DNA from: Devosia sp.
Lineage (GTDB): Bacteria > Pseudomonadota > Alphaproteobacteria > Rhizobiales > Devosiaceae
Reading direction: 5' to 3'
Assembly (NCBI GenBank): GCA_016713105.1
Contig: JADJPS010000017.1
Location: forward strand, 496,001-560,000
Length of the DNA stretch: 64,000 nucleotides
The first letter of the stretch is position 1. Each line of letters opens with the position of its first letter. A program made the translations under genes and the position numbers. The notes below the pieces were generated by a model, which saw only the letters and a program-made list of their open reading frames with translations, ran no database searches and was not told the origin of the DNA. This document shows, one piece after another, positions 46,382 through 54,906 of this stretch.

Positions 46382-47490
46382 GCAGCATATCCGGAACCAA
46401 CAAGTCGTCGCGCTGGAGCGCGGTGCGCAAGGAGATCGGCCGGGCCGGCGGGGCGCTGCTGATCTCGCTGATCGTCACCTTCGTCATCGTCCTGCTGACC
46501 TCCAAGGATCCGCTGGGCGCCTTTGAGCAATTGCTGACGCAATTGCCGCAGAAGACCCGCACGTTCGGCTACTGGATCGACGACGTCGCCAAGCTGACCA
46601 TCACCGGCCTCGCCTTCTCGCTGGTGTTCCAGGCGCGCCAGTTCTCGATGGGCGTGCAGGGGCAGGTCTACATCGGCGCACTGGCGGCGACCTATGTGGC
46701 GCTCTCGCCGCTCGGGGCAAGCTGGGCCGGCATTCCCCTCGGTATTGCCGCCGCGATGCTGGCCGGGGCCGTCTACGGGTTCCTGCCCGGCATCGCCAAG
46801 GCGAAGCTCGGCGCCAACGAGATCGTCTCCTCGCTGATGCTCAACTATGTCGCGATCGAACTGTGCAACTTCCTCGTGCGCACCAACCTGCCCAAGCCGC
46901 AGGCCGGCGTGCTGACCACCAACGACTTCCCCGACAGCGCGGTGTTCCCGATGCTGGTCGACAAGACGCGCATCGACCTCGGGCTGATCCTCGCCATCGT
47001 CGCCGTGCTGGTGGTGTGGTTCGCGGTCTACCGCACCAGCTGGGGACTGAAGCTGCGACTCGTCGGCCACAATGCGCGCTTCGCCGAGTATTCCGGCATC
47101 AAGTCGACCTTCATCATGGTCTCCGCGATGACCGCTTCTGGGGCACTGGGTGGCCTTCTCGGTTCGATGTTCGTCCAGGGCCAGACCTACGGCAAGCTCA
47201 CGGTGCTGTTCGAGGGCAACCTTGCCTTCGAGGGCATTCTCGTCGCCATCGTGGCGCGCAGCCGACCGCTGGCGGTGCCGATCGTGGCGCTGTTCTATGG
47301 CTACCTGCGGCAGGGTGCGCAGCTGATGAACATCCGTACCGACGTGCCGGCCGAGGTGATCGGCGTGGTGACGGCGATTATCATCCTGCTGGTCTCCTCG
47401 TCCTATTCGCTCGCCTTCCTGAAGCGACTGTTCCGGCGCGGAGTGGCCACCGCACCGACACCGGCCGCTGCCGCGGGAGCCGCGAAATGA
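46378..47490 (+). CDS. ABC transporter permease (BMP-type nucleoside importer, subunit 1)
   Basis: 370 residues and about ten membrane segments of the BPD_transp_2 family. GALAATYVALSPLGASWAGI, GAVYGFLPGIAKAKLGANEIV and LMLNYVAI are typical of the larger nucleoside permease. The C-terminal tail is Ala/Pro-rich and low-complexity. Four-base overlaps (ATGA) link it to both the ATPase and the second permease. Confidence 0.92.
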
Positions 47491-48431
47491 CGGAACTGTT
47501 CCTCACCGTCTTCTCGGCGGCCTTCTTCGTCACCATCATCCGCACCACCACGCCGCTTCTCCTCGCGACGATGGGCGGACTGGTGGCCGACCTGAGCGGC
47601 GCGCTCAACGTGGCGCTCGAGGGCATGATGCTGATCGGGTGCCTCACCGCGGTGATCGTGTCGGTCTACGCGCCCTGGTATGTTGCGGTGGGCGCCGGAC
47701 TCGGCGCCGGCGCGCTGCTCGGCCTCGTCATGGCGTTCTTCTCGTTCCGGCTCAAGGCCGACATCATCCTGGTCGGCTTCGCGATCAATATCCTGGCCGC
47801 CGGCGGCACGGTGTTCGCGCTCGCTCTCGCCACCGGTGGTGACAAGGGCACCTCGATCAACCTGCAGTCGAAGGCGGTGCCGTCGGTCGACCTGAGTTTC
47901 CTCGATGCCATCCCCGGGGTGGGACCGGTCCTCACCGCATTCCTCTCCGGCCATTCGGTGCTGAGCTGGATCGCCGCCTTTATAGTCTTCGCGGTGTGGT
48001 ACTTCCTGTTCCGCACGCCGTGGGGCCTGTGGCTGCGTGGCGTCGGCGAATACCCGGCAGCGCCCGAGGCAGCCGGCATTCCGGTCAACAAGGTCAGGAC
48101 CTGGAGCCTCATCGTTTCCGGCGCGCTGGCGGGCCTCGGCGGCGCGCAGCTCGCGATGTTCAACTATGTCGGCTTCACCCGCGACATGACCGCCGGGCGT
48201 GGCTTCATCGCGCTCGGCGCGGTGCTGCTGGGGGCGCGCCATCCGGTCGGCGCGCTGATCGCGGCGCTGCTGTTCGGTGCCTTCGAGGCGCTGGCGGTGG
48301 TGATGCCCGGCCTGTTCAACGAGGCGCCGGCCGAGCTGATCCGGATGATCCCGTTCATCGTCACCATCGCCGCCCTGATCCTGTTCTCGGTCCGGGCGCA
48401 ACGGGCGCTGGCGCTGCGTGGGGTGAAATAG
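47487..48431 (+). CDS. ABC transporter permease (BMP-type nucleoside importer, subunit 2)
   Basis: 314 residues with about eight membrane segments. TTTPLLLATMGGLVADLSGA, NVALEGMMLIGC and GRGFIALGAVLLGARHPVGA are characteristic of the smaller permease of nucleoside importers. The start is the ATG overlapping the previous stop; the longer frame is a shadow. It closes the nucleoside operon and converges with the ThiF/MoeB-like gene. Confidence 0.92.
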   Translation: MTELFLTVFSAAFFVTIIRTTTPLLLATMGGLVADLSGALNVALEGMMLIGCLTAVIVSVYAPWYVAVGAGLGAGALLGLVMAFFSFRLKADIILVGFAINILAAGGTVFALALATGGDKGTSINLQSKAVPSVDLSFLDAIPGVGPVLTAFLSGHSVLSWIAAFIVFAVWYFLFRTPWGLWLRGVGEYPAAPEAAGIPVNKVRTWSLIVSGALAGLGGAQLAMFNYVGFTRDMTAGRGFIALGAVLLGARHPVGALIAALLFGAFEALAVVMPGLFNEAPAELIRMIPFIVTIAALILFSVRAQRALALRGVK

Positions 48432-48448
48432 GGGCTTTCCTGCGCCCG

Positions 48449-48517
48449 ACTGGCTTCGGCCGGTGCAACACGTGGGGTGGGAGTGAGGATGCCCTGGGCT
48501 CATCCGTTCTGGATGAG
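48449..48517. other. Two hairpins in the convergent gap after the nucleoside importer
   Basis: ACTGGC-TTCG-GCCGGT (48449-48464, one G-T wobble) and CTCATCC-GTTCT-GGATGAG (48499-48517, perfect 7-bp stem) lie between two convergent genes. Neither has a T run, so they are possible but unproven terminators serving one or both strands. Confidence 0.4.
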
Positions 48518-48534
48518 GTCGGTGGGGCGACGTC

Positions 48535-49251
48535 TCAGTAGTCCAGTTCGGTGAACCGCGCGGCGCGGCCGTCGTAGAGCAGCAGCCGACCGATCAGCGG
48601 TTCGCCCACGCCGGTGACGAGCTTGATCGCCTCCATCGCCATCAGCGTGCCGATGACGCCGGTGACGGCGCCGAGGACGCCGACGGCTTCGCAGGCGGGA
48701 AGATCGGCGTCGTCGGGGGTGTCGGGGTAGAGATCGCGGAACTGCTGGCCGCCGGGGGCGAACACCGTCACCTGCCCGTCGAACATCGAGACGGCGCCGG
48801 AGACCAACGGCAGGCCGGTGGCGCGGCTCGCGTCGGCCACGATCGTGCGCGTGCCGAAATTGTCGGTGCCGTCGAGGACGAGGTGATAGTCGGCCATGAG
48901 CGCGGCTGCGTTGTCCGCGTCGATCCGCTCGGCATGCGCGACGAACCGCACCCGGTCGTTGAGCCCGGCGACGAACGCCCCCGCGCTCGCCACCTTGGAG
49001 AGCCCGATGCCGTCCGTCCGGTGGATGACCTGGCGCTGCAGGTTGGAGAGCGACACCGTGTCGTGGTCGACCACCCCCAGCGTGCCGATGCCGGCCGCGG
49101 CCAGATAGGCGATGGCGGGACTGCCGAGCCCGCCCGCACCGACGACCAGCACCCGCGCCGCCTTGAGCCTCTGCTGGCCGTCGCCGCCCACCCCGCGCAG
49201 CACGATATGGCGGGCGTAGCGCCTGATCTCGTCGGCGGACAGGGCGCTCAC
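48535..49251 (-). CDS. HesA/MoeB/ThiF family adenylyltransferase-like protein
   Basis: 238 residues. E1-like fold: nucleotide site VVGAGGLGSPAIAYLAAAG, the Arg-finger-type region LSNLQRQVIH, DGTDNFGTR and the probable catalytic Cys in PACEAVGVLG. Family members adenylate the C-terminus of MoaD or ThiS sulfur carriers. The zinc-binding CxxC pair normally before the Cys loop and at the C-terminus is missing: the expected CYRCLFP position reads FRDLYPD, and no CxxC occurs at the end. It is therefore a variant, and whether it serves MoaD or ThiS cannot be told. It overlaps the DUF2259 stop by four bases. Confidence 0.85.
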   Translation of the reverse strand: MSALSADEIRRYARHIVLRGVGGDGQQRLKAARVLVVGAGGLGSPAIAYLAAAGIGTLGVVDHDTVSLSNLQRQVIHRTDGIGLSKVASAGAFVAGLNDRVRFVAHAERIDADNAAALMADYHLVLDGTDNFGTRTIVADASRATGLPLVSGAVSMFDGQVTVFAPGGQQFRDLYPDTPDDADLPACEAVGVLGAVTGVIGTLMAMEAIKLVTGVGEPLIGRLLLYDGRAARFTELDY

Positions 49252-49988
49252 GGATAGCCCTTGATCGGCAGGGCGATGAAGCGGCGGTCCGGCCCCTCGA
49301 AGCCGTGGGTGAACACAGACAGGACCGCGACCGGCGCGGCTCCGGTCCAGCCCCAGTCGGGCGGCGCGAAGATGCCGTAGATGCGGTAGGCCACGGTGCA
49401 GCCGCGCGAGGCGGGAACAGTCTGGTCGTCATGCAGCACGGTCTCGCCGGATGGTGCGTCGAGGACCAGCCTGTAGCCCACCGGCGGATCGAAACCGTAT
49501 TCGGTCACGCATGGGCCGCCATAGGCCGGCAATGTGGTGGTGATGGTGAGGGTGGCGACATCCTGGGGCCCGGCGAGCCCGTAGCCAGGCCGGCCGAAGC
49601 TCAGCGTGCTGCCATCCCCGGCGGGCTCGCCATCGCCGTTGAGGGCGACCGTCGTGGCCGGGGCGACGAGCCGCCTCGATTCGAGCGCCGGCCCTGCCTG
49701 GGCGAGCGCTTGCGTGCGCGCATCGACGACAGTCGCGGCCTCGTCCTCGATGCTGACCCGGACCGGAGCGCCGGCCCACCGATCATCGACCACGTCGATG
49801 ATATAGACGCTGGCGAAAGGAAAGCCGGAACCGTCCTGAACCCCGAACTCCTCGAATGCGAAGTAGCGGCCGTCCTCGGAAAAGCCGAGCGGATTGAAGG
49901 CTGCGGCACTGCCGGCGGCGGCCGGCGACACCAGGGTGAGGCTAGCGGCCAGTAGAGCCGAAGCCACCCATCCCGCGGTCAGTCGCAT
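49248..49988 (-). CDS. Secreted DUF2259 protein
   Basis: 246 residues from the ATG at 49988 (GGGAG upstream), which lies inside the end of dut. A signal peptide (hydrophobic residues 7-24, cleavage near AAAGSAA) is followed by NPLGFSEDGRYFAFEEFGVQDGSGFPF, a pattern I associate with the DUF2259 family of predicted secreted proteins, and a C-terminal ending FIALPIKGYP. The function is unknown. A longer start at 50021 is possible but adds residues without a signal-peptide look. The gene is coupled to dut upstream and to the ThiF-like gene downstream. Confidence 0.82.
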   Translation of the reverse strand: MRLTAGWVASALLAASLTLVSPAAAGSAAAFNPLGFSEDGRYFAFEEFGVQDGSGFPFASVYIIDVVDDRWAGAPVRVSIEDEAATVVDARTQALAQAGPALESRRLVAPATTVALNGDGEPAGDGSTLSFGRPGYGLAGPQDVATLTITTTLPAYGGPCVTEYGFDPPVGYRLVLDAPSGETVLHDDQTVPASRGCTVAYRIYGIFAPPDWGWTGAAPVAVLSVFTHGFEGPDRRFIALPIKGYP

Positions 49989-50400
49989 CGAGCGTCTCCC
50001 TGAGATCGAACCTGACGGCACTTACCGGCGCCACCACCAGCTGCGCGATGCGGTCACCGCGCCGGATCTCGAATGGCGCCTCACCGAGGTTGACGAGGAT
50101 CACCTTGAGCTCACCGCGGTAGTCGGCGTCGATGGTACCGGGGGAATTGAGTACCGTCACCCCGTGCCGTGCGGCGAGACCGGAGCGCGGCCGGACCTGG
50201 CCCTCGTAGCCGGGCGGGAGGGCAATGGCCATCCCGGTGGGCACCAGGGCCCGCCCACCAGGCGGGAGCAGAAGGGCTTCGGCTGGGTCAAGCGCGGCGA
50301 CGAGATCGACTCCCGCCGCGCCCGCCGATTGCTGCTGCGGCGCCTCGAGTCCGCGGCCGTGATCGAGCCAGATGAAGGCGATGCCGACCCGATCCGTCAT
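49942..50400 (-). CDS. dut: dUTP diphosphatase
   Basis: 152 residues, the usual length. It hydrolyses dUTP to dUMP and diphosphate, keeping uracil out of DNA and supplying thymidylate synthesis. The five trimeric dUTPase motifs are visible: SAGAAGVDLVAA, PRSGLAARHGVTVLNSPGTIDADYRG, RGDRIAQLVV, and a C-terminal GRMGGFGSTGR-like flexible arm (RGMGGFGSTGR). The 3' end overlaps the start of the DUF2259 gene by 47 bases; the lipoprotein gene upstream ends two bases before its start. Confidence 0.96.
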   Translation of the reverse strand: MTDRVGIAFIWLDHGRGLEAPQQQSAGAAGVDLVAALDPAEALLLPPGGRALVPTGMAIALPPGYEGQVRPRSGLAARHGVTVLNSPGTIDADYRGELKVILVNLGEAPFEIRRGDRIAQLVVAPVSAVRFDLRETLDATDRGMGGFGSTGR

Positions 50401-50402
50401 GG

Positions 50403-51008
50403 TCAGTTGGTGTCGACGACGGCGAAGAGTTCCTCCGGCAGGCCGGCCGTGCCGTCCATCAGCGAGAGGAACGGGATGACGATCTCCGCCGTGGTGCCGT
50501 CATCGCTCACCGTCATGTTGCTGTCGATCACCCGCTTGCCCTTGATGCGAATGGTGACATTGTGGCCATCGAAATACGCCTTCATCATCTGCGCGGTCTG
50601 CTCGTCCTGGCCTTCGGTGACTTCGCTCGCCATGCCCTCGGACTTCATGGCGACCCGCACGACGCCGGGGCTGACAACGATGAAGGTCGCGTCTTCGCTC
50701 GGGCTGTCGCTCGACTTGAGGTCATCAAGGCTGCCTTCGATCACGGTGGTGCAGGTGGCACTGCCATCGGCATTCTCGGTCAGCACGTCGTTCTCGTTGA
50801 CGCAGAAGCCGTCATCGGCCGACTGCTGGCCGGAATCGGCCATCTGCTTGATCATGGGATAGAACTCGGCGCCCATGGTCATGTTCGTGGTGGCCCGGCC
50901 GGTGGTCTCGGACAGCACCTCGATCTCGGCCGTCATGTCGATACAGCCGGCGAGACCCGCCGTCAGCGCCAGCACCCCGGCCAGCCGGCCGAGACTCTTC
51001 AGGTTCAT
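50403..51008 (-). CDS. Predicted lipoprotein of unknown function
   Basis: 201 residues from the ATG at 51008, with AGGAGAT upstream. A lipoprotein signal ends at the lipobox LAGC (Cys22), so the protein is anchored to a membrane, with Asp at +3 after Cys. The mature part is acidic, with TTNMTMGAEFYPMIKQMAD and a C-terminal strand-rich half; two further Cys may form a disulfide. I recognise no family. It lies between ubiB (121 bases) and dut (2 bases), within a block of housekeeping genes on the minus strand. Confidence 0.82.
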   Translation of the reverse strand: MNLKSLGRLAGVLALTAGLAGCIDMTAEIEVLSETTGRATTNMTMGAEFYPMIKQMADSGQQSADDGFCVNENDVLTENADGSATCTTVIEGSLDDLKSSDSPSEDATFIVVSPGVVRVAMKSEGMASEVTEGQDEQTAQMMKAYFDGHNVTIRIKGKRVIDSNMTVSDDGTTAEIVIPFLSLMDGTAGLPEELFAVVDTN

Positions 51009-51128
51009 GGAATATCTCCTCAACATTTGCCCGCCGCTCTCGCCGCCAACCTTATGGAGCGGCCCGAAGGGCTGCAAGCTTGCTTCGCCGCACTACCGTC
51101 ACGATGATGAACGGGGCCTGAACCCCGT

Positions 51129-52667
51129 TCAGAGGCCGGACAGGCGCCAGATCAGTACCAGTGCGACAGCTGCGCCGAGCCAGAAGGCGGAGAGCAGCAT
51201 GAAGCGATCGAAGCGCCGTCGCGGCGAGCGTCTGTCGCGATCATAGTCGTCGAGCGCCGCCTCGGCCTTGTCGACGATGGCGGGCAGGCGGCCGAAGGTC
51301 TCGACCGCCGTGCCGACGTGCTCCTTCAGCGCCTCCAGGCGGCCAAGGGGACCGGCGGAACGGCGCAGCCATTCGGCGACGATCGGTTCGCTCAGCGTCC
51401 AGATGTCGAGCCCCGGGTCGATGGCGCGCGACACCCCCTCGACCAGTACCATGGACTTCTGCAGCAGGATCAGCTCCGGCCGCGTCTTCATCTCGAACAA
51501 CTCGGTGGTGGCGAAGAGCTGACCCAGCACCTTGGCCATCGAGATGTCGGCGACCGAGCGGCCGTGCTGCGGCTCGCCGATGGCGCGCAGCGCCAGTGCG
51601 AACTCGTCAACCGACTGGTGGCGCGGCACGTAGCCGATCTCGAAGTGCCGCTCGGCGATCATCCGGTAGTTGCGGGTGATGAAGCCGTAGAGGATATCGG
51701 CAAGGAATCGGCGCTCCGCGCGCGACAGCCGGCCCATGATACCGAAGTCGACCGCGACGATACCATTGGTCCTCGGATCGGCGAACAGGTTCCCCGGATG
51801 CAGGTCGGCATGAAAGAAGCCGTCGCGTATGGCGTGGCGCAGGAAGGACTGCAGCAGGTTGGCGGCCAGCACCTTGCGGTCGATGCCGGCGGCATCGAGC
51901 ACGGCGTTGTCGCGCACCGGAACGGCGTCGACCCAGCTGGTGGTGAGGACATTCTGGGCGGTATGGTCCCAGTGCACCGTCGGGATGGCAAAGCCTGCAT
52001 CGCCCTTGATGTTGTCGGCGAACTGCGAGATCGCCGCCGCCTCCATTCTCAGGTCGAGTTCCAGCCGGGCCGAACGGTCGAGGGTCGCCACCACATCGAC
52101 TGGCCGCAGCCGTCGCAGCGAGGGTACCAGCGTCTCGGCGAGCCGCGCGCCGGCGTACTGGCTCTCGATGTCGGCGCGGAACCGCTCCTCGACCCCCGGA
52201 CGGAGGATCTTGACGGCGACGGTACGGCGCCCGCCGTCGTCGACCAGCACGGCCTTGTGCACCTGCGCGATCGAGGCCGCGGCGACCGGCGCGGACAGCT
52301 CGACCAGCTCGGCTGCCCGGGGGCCCAGCGCCTCGGCGAGAATGGCGGGAACGAGAGCCGGATCGAACGGCTCCATCTTGTCCTGCAGCACGGCGAGGTC
52401 GGCAGCGACGGCGGTGCCGACGATATCGGGGCGGGTGGCGAGCGTCTGGCCGAACTTCACGTAGGTCGGGCCGAGGCGGTTGAGGGCCCGTGTCAGGCGC
52501 TCGACGCGGCCGGACTTTCGCACCTCGGGGCGCTCGAGCATGCGTCCGACCCCGATGCCGGCCTTGAGCACCGGCGGCAGGGCCGGGCTGTCCATGATGG
52601 CGAGCGCCCCCTCGCGGGCGAGCACGTAGCCGGTGCGCAGCAGCCGGAGATAGGCGGCAAGTCCCAT
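51129..52667 (-). CDS. ubiB: Ubiquinone biosynthesis protein UbiB (ABC1/ADCK-like atypical kinase)
   Basis: 512 residues. UbiB is needed for ubiquinone synthesis and has ATPase activity on lipid intermediates. Motifs seen: LGPTYVKFGQTLATRPD (KxGQ), SIAQVHKAVLVD (Ala-rich nucleotide loop), VAVKILRPGV, FHADLHPGNLF and VAVDFGIMGRL. The C-terminus carries hydrophobic helices (FMLLSAFWLGAAVALVLIW) that anchor it in the inner membrane. It follows ubiE by four bases, the arrangement found in many proteobacteria. Confidence 0.95.
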   Translation of the reverse strand: MGLAAYLRLLRTGYVLAREGALAIMDSPALPPVLKAGIGVGRMLERPEVRKSGRVERLTRALNRLGPTYVKFGQTLATRPDIVGTAVAADLAVLQDKMEPFDPALVPAILAEALGPRAAELVELSAPVAAASIAQVHKAVLVDDGGRRTVAVKILRPGVEERFRADIESQYAGARLAETLVPSLRRLRPVDVVATLDRSARLELDLRMEAAAISQFADNIKGDAGFAIPTVHWDHTAQNVLTTSWVDAVPVRDNAVLDAAGIDRKVLAANLLQSFLRHAIRDGFFHADLHPGNLFADPRTNGIVAVDFGIMGRLSRAERRFLADILYGFITRNYRMIAERHFEIGYVPRHQSVDEFALALRAIGEPQHGRSVADISMAKVLGQLFATTELFEMKTRPELILLQKSMVLVEGVSRAIDPGLDIWTLSEPIVAEWLRRSAGPLGRLEALKEHVGTAVETFGRLPAIVDKAEAALDDYDRDRRSPRRRFDRFMLLSAFWLGAAVALVLIWRLSGL

Positions 52668-52671
52668 CGGC

Positions 52672-53427
52672 TCAGAGTTTCCAGGCCGCGTGCAGGGCCG
52701 CGATATTGCCCGAGAACGCGGTGTGGGTGACGCGCCGGAACCCGGCCGTACCGATCATCCGGGAAAAGCGGTCGGCGGCGGGGAACTTGCGGATTGATTC
52801 GACGAGGTACTGGTAGGGCTGGGCGTCGCCGGTGACGGCCCGCCCGATGGGCGGGATCACCTGGTCGGAAAAGGCGCGATAGACCTGATCCAGCACCGGC
52901 GTGTCGACCTGGCTGAATTCGAGGCAGAGGAAGCGCCCGCCGCGCTTCAGCACCCGGAACGCCTCGGCGAGAGCCAGCTCGATGCGCGGCACGTTCCTGA
53001 TGCCGAAGGCGATGGTGTAGGCGTCGAAGCTCTCGTCGGCAAAGGGCAGCGTCTCCGCATTGGCCTCGACGAACTTGGCCTGGCCGGGAAAGCGCCAGCG
53101 GCGAGCCCGCTCTTCGCCCACCCGCAGCATATCGGTATTGATGTCGGCGACGGTCACCTCGGCAAAGCCGACCGAGGCGTTGACGATGCGCTCCGCGATG
53201 TCGCCGGTACCGCCGGCCATGTCGAGCACCCGGTAGGGCATGCTGCCCTGCCTGGGTGGCGCCAGCCGCGCCACCATGGCATCCTTCCACAGTCGGTGGA
53301 CGCCGCCGCTCATCAGGTCGTTCATCAGGTCGTAGCGATCGGCGACGCGATGGAAGACGTCGTTGACCAGCCCCTGTTTGGCCTCGAGTGGCACGGTCTG
53401 TTCGCCGAAATGCGTGGTCTCGCCCAT
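52672..53427 (-). CDS. ubiE: Demethylmenaquinone/ubiquinone methyltransferase UbiE
   Basis: 251 residues from the ATG at 53427 with GGAGA upstream; the frame stays open to 53565 but runs into the mutM promoter region. S-adenosylmethionine-dependent C-methylation in quinone synthesis. Signatures: VFHRVADRYDLMNDLMSGG, VLDMAGGTGDIAERI (SAM motif I), IAFGIRNVPRIELAL and the C-terminal FRRVTHTAFSGNIAALHAAWKL. It heads a minus-strand run that continues into ubiB, dut and the genes beyond. A TATAAC hexamer on this strand close to 53455 may be its -10. Confidence 0.95.
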   Translation of the reverse strand: MGETTHFGEQTVPLEAKQGLVNDVFHRVADRYDLMNDLMSGGVHRLWKDAMVARLAPPRQGSMPYRVLDMAGGTGDIAERIVNASVGFAEVTVADINTDMLRVGEERARRWRFPGQAKFVEANAETLPFADESFDAYTIAFGIRNVPRIELALAEAFRVLKRGGRFLCLEFSQVDTPVLDQVYRAFSDQVIPPIGRAVTGDAQPYQYLVESIRKFPAADRFSRMIGTAGFRRVTHTAFSGNIAALHAAWKL

Positions 53428-53563
53428 GGCGGGGTCTCCATATTGGGCGGCGTTATAGCGGAGAGACCGCGGGCATGCCATGCGGGAAAGATGCGCAGGG
53501 TTGACGGGGACGCCCTTGCCCGAACCGCACCGGTCGCTCACATAGCGGCGACAAGGAGGCGCC

Positions 53564-54445
53564 ATGCCGGAACTGCCCGAAGTCGAAACCGTGCGACGCG
53601 GCCTCGATCCCTATGTCAGCGGCGCACGGATCGAGGCGGTGACGCTCAACCGCGCCGACCTGCGCTTCCCGTTTCCGGCGGGGTTCAGGGCGGCACTTGA
53701 AGGCCTGACCATCACGCGCACCGACCGGCGCGCCAAGTACCTGCTGTTCCGGCTGTCGAGCGGGGCGACCTGGCTCAGCCACCTGGGAATGACCGGTGCG
53801 TACCGGTTCGAGGGGTTCCGTTTCAAGGAGCCCTCGCGCTATTACGAGCCCGAGGAAGACCGCAAGCACGACCACATCGTGCTTGAACTCGGCCATCCCG
53901 AGCACGGCCGGATGAAACTCGTCTACAACGACGCGCGGCGTTTCGGATTCATGGACCTGTTCGAGGACGAGGCGGACTGCCCCTACCTGCGGGACCTCGG
54001 TCCCGAACCGCTCTCGAACGCCTTCAACGCCGCCGCGATGGCCGCCCGCTTTCGCGGCAAGGCCGCGCCGGCCAAGGCGGCCCTGCTCGACCAGCGAGTC
54101 GTGGCGGGCCTGGGCAACATCTACGTAAGCGAGGCGCTATACCGGGCTCGCATCCGGCCGGACCTGCCCGCGGCCCGTCTGGTGCTGAAATCCGGAGCGG
54201 CCTCGCGGCGGCTCGAGGACCTTGCCGACGGAGTGCGCACGGTGCTGACCGAGGCGATCGAGGCCGGCGGCTCGACGCTCAGGGACTTCCGTGCCGCCGA
54301 CGGCGGATCCGGCTATTTCCAGCACCGTTTCGCTGTATATGATCGCGAGGGCGAGCCCTGCCCGACACCCGGCTGCCGCGGCGTGATCCAGCGGATCGTG
54401 CAGTCCGGGCGGTCGAGCTTCTTCTGCCCGGCGTGCCAGCACTGA
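53564..54445 (+). CDS. mutM: Formamidopyrimidine-DNA glycosylase MutM
   Basis: 293 residues. Removes 8-oxoguanine and formamidopyrimidines from DNA and nicks the abasic site. The N-terminus MPELPEVETVRRGL gives the catalytic Pro1 (after Met removal) and Glu2. The Lys loop LLFRLSSGATWLSHLGMTG, the helix-two-turn-helix VAGLGNIYVSEALYRARI, and the C-terminal zinc finger CPTPGC...CPAC are complete. AAGGAGG stands just upstream of the start. Divergent from ubiE, with 136 bases between. Confidence 0.97.
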   Translation: MPELPEVETVRRGLDPYVSGARIEAVTLNRADLRFPFPAGFRAALEGLTITRTDRRAKYLLFRLSSGATWLSHLGMTGAYRFEGFRFKEPSRYYEPEEDRKHDHIVLELGHPEHGRMKLVYNDARRFGFMDLFEDEADCPYLRDLGPEPLSNAFNAAAMAARFRGKAAPAKAALLDQRVVAGLGNIYVSEALYRARIRPDLPAARLVLKSGAASRRLEDLADGVRTVLTEAIEAGGSTLRDFRAADGGSGYFQHRFAVYDREGEPCPTPGCRGVIQRIVQSGRSSFFCPACQH

Positions 54446-54459
54446 GATGGGGAATCCAG

Positions 54460-54488
54460 TTGACGGCCCCGGACATCGCGACTATACA
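54460..54488 (+). promoter_or_regulatory. Sigma70-type promoter for rpsT
   Basis: TTGACG (54460-54465) and TATACA (54483-54488) are separated by exactly 17 bases, one base off consensus in the -35 and one or two in the -10. It begins 14 bases after the mutM stop and would give an rpsT leader of about 90 bases, long enough for the translational autocontrol known for S20 genes. Confidence 0.78.
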
Positions 54489-54587
54489 GCGCCGACCTTG
54501 GCGGCCCCCGATGCCGCCGCTTTCATTTCATCACTCCTCGGGTCGCCGAAGCCGGCGCATGAGGGGTGAAGCGCCAAAGAGGAATTG

Positions 54588-54854
54588 ATGGCCAATACGC
54601 CCTCCGCCAAGAAGGCCACCCGCAAGATCGCGGCCCGGACTGCCGTGAACAAGTCGCGCCGGTCGCGTATGCGCACTTTCGTGCGCAAGGTCGAGGAAGC
54701 CATCACCGCCGGTGACCACAAGGTGGCGATGGATGCGCTGAGGGCGGCCGAACCGGAGATCGTTCGTGCCGCGCAGAAGGGCATCGTCCATGCCAACGTG
54801 GCGGCCCGCAAGGTCAGCCGCCTGAACAACCGGGTGAAGGCGCTGCAGGCCTGA
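54588..54854 (+). CDS. rpsT: 30S ribosomal protein S20
   Basis: 88 residues, the usual size. It binds 16S rRNA early in 30S assembly. The start MANTPSAKKATRKIAART, the basic helical middle and the end NNRVKALQA are typical. The ATG at 54588 is preferred over the TTG codon just before it, because S20 starts with Met-Ala-Asn; AGAGGAATTG precedes it. It is flanked by its own promoter and a strong terminator, so it is a single-gene unit. Confidence 0.97.
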   Translation: MANTPSAKKATRKIAARTAVNKSRRSRMRTFVRKVEEAITAGDHKVAMDALRAAEPEIVRAAQKGIVHANVAARKVSRLNNRVKALQA

Positions 54855-54882
54855 CCTGCACCGTACGCGCAACGGTTTCGAA

Positions 54883-54906
54883 GGCTCCCTCGCGGGAGCC
54901 TTTTTT
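54883..54906 (+). terminator. Rho-independent terminator of rpsT
   Basis: A perfect 7-bp stem (GGCTCCC/GGGAGCC) with a TCGC loop is followed directly by six T residues. It lies 28 bases after the rpsT stop. Confidence 0.93.

Noticed and set aside
53428..53565. Longer ubiE start reaching 53565
   Set aside because: Would overlap the mutM start and adds residues not found in UbiE; the ATG at 53427 fits the family.
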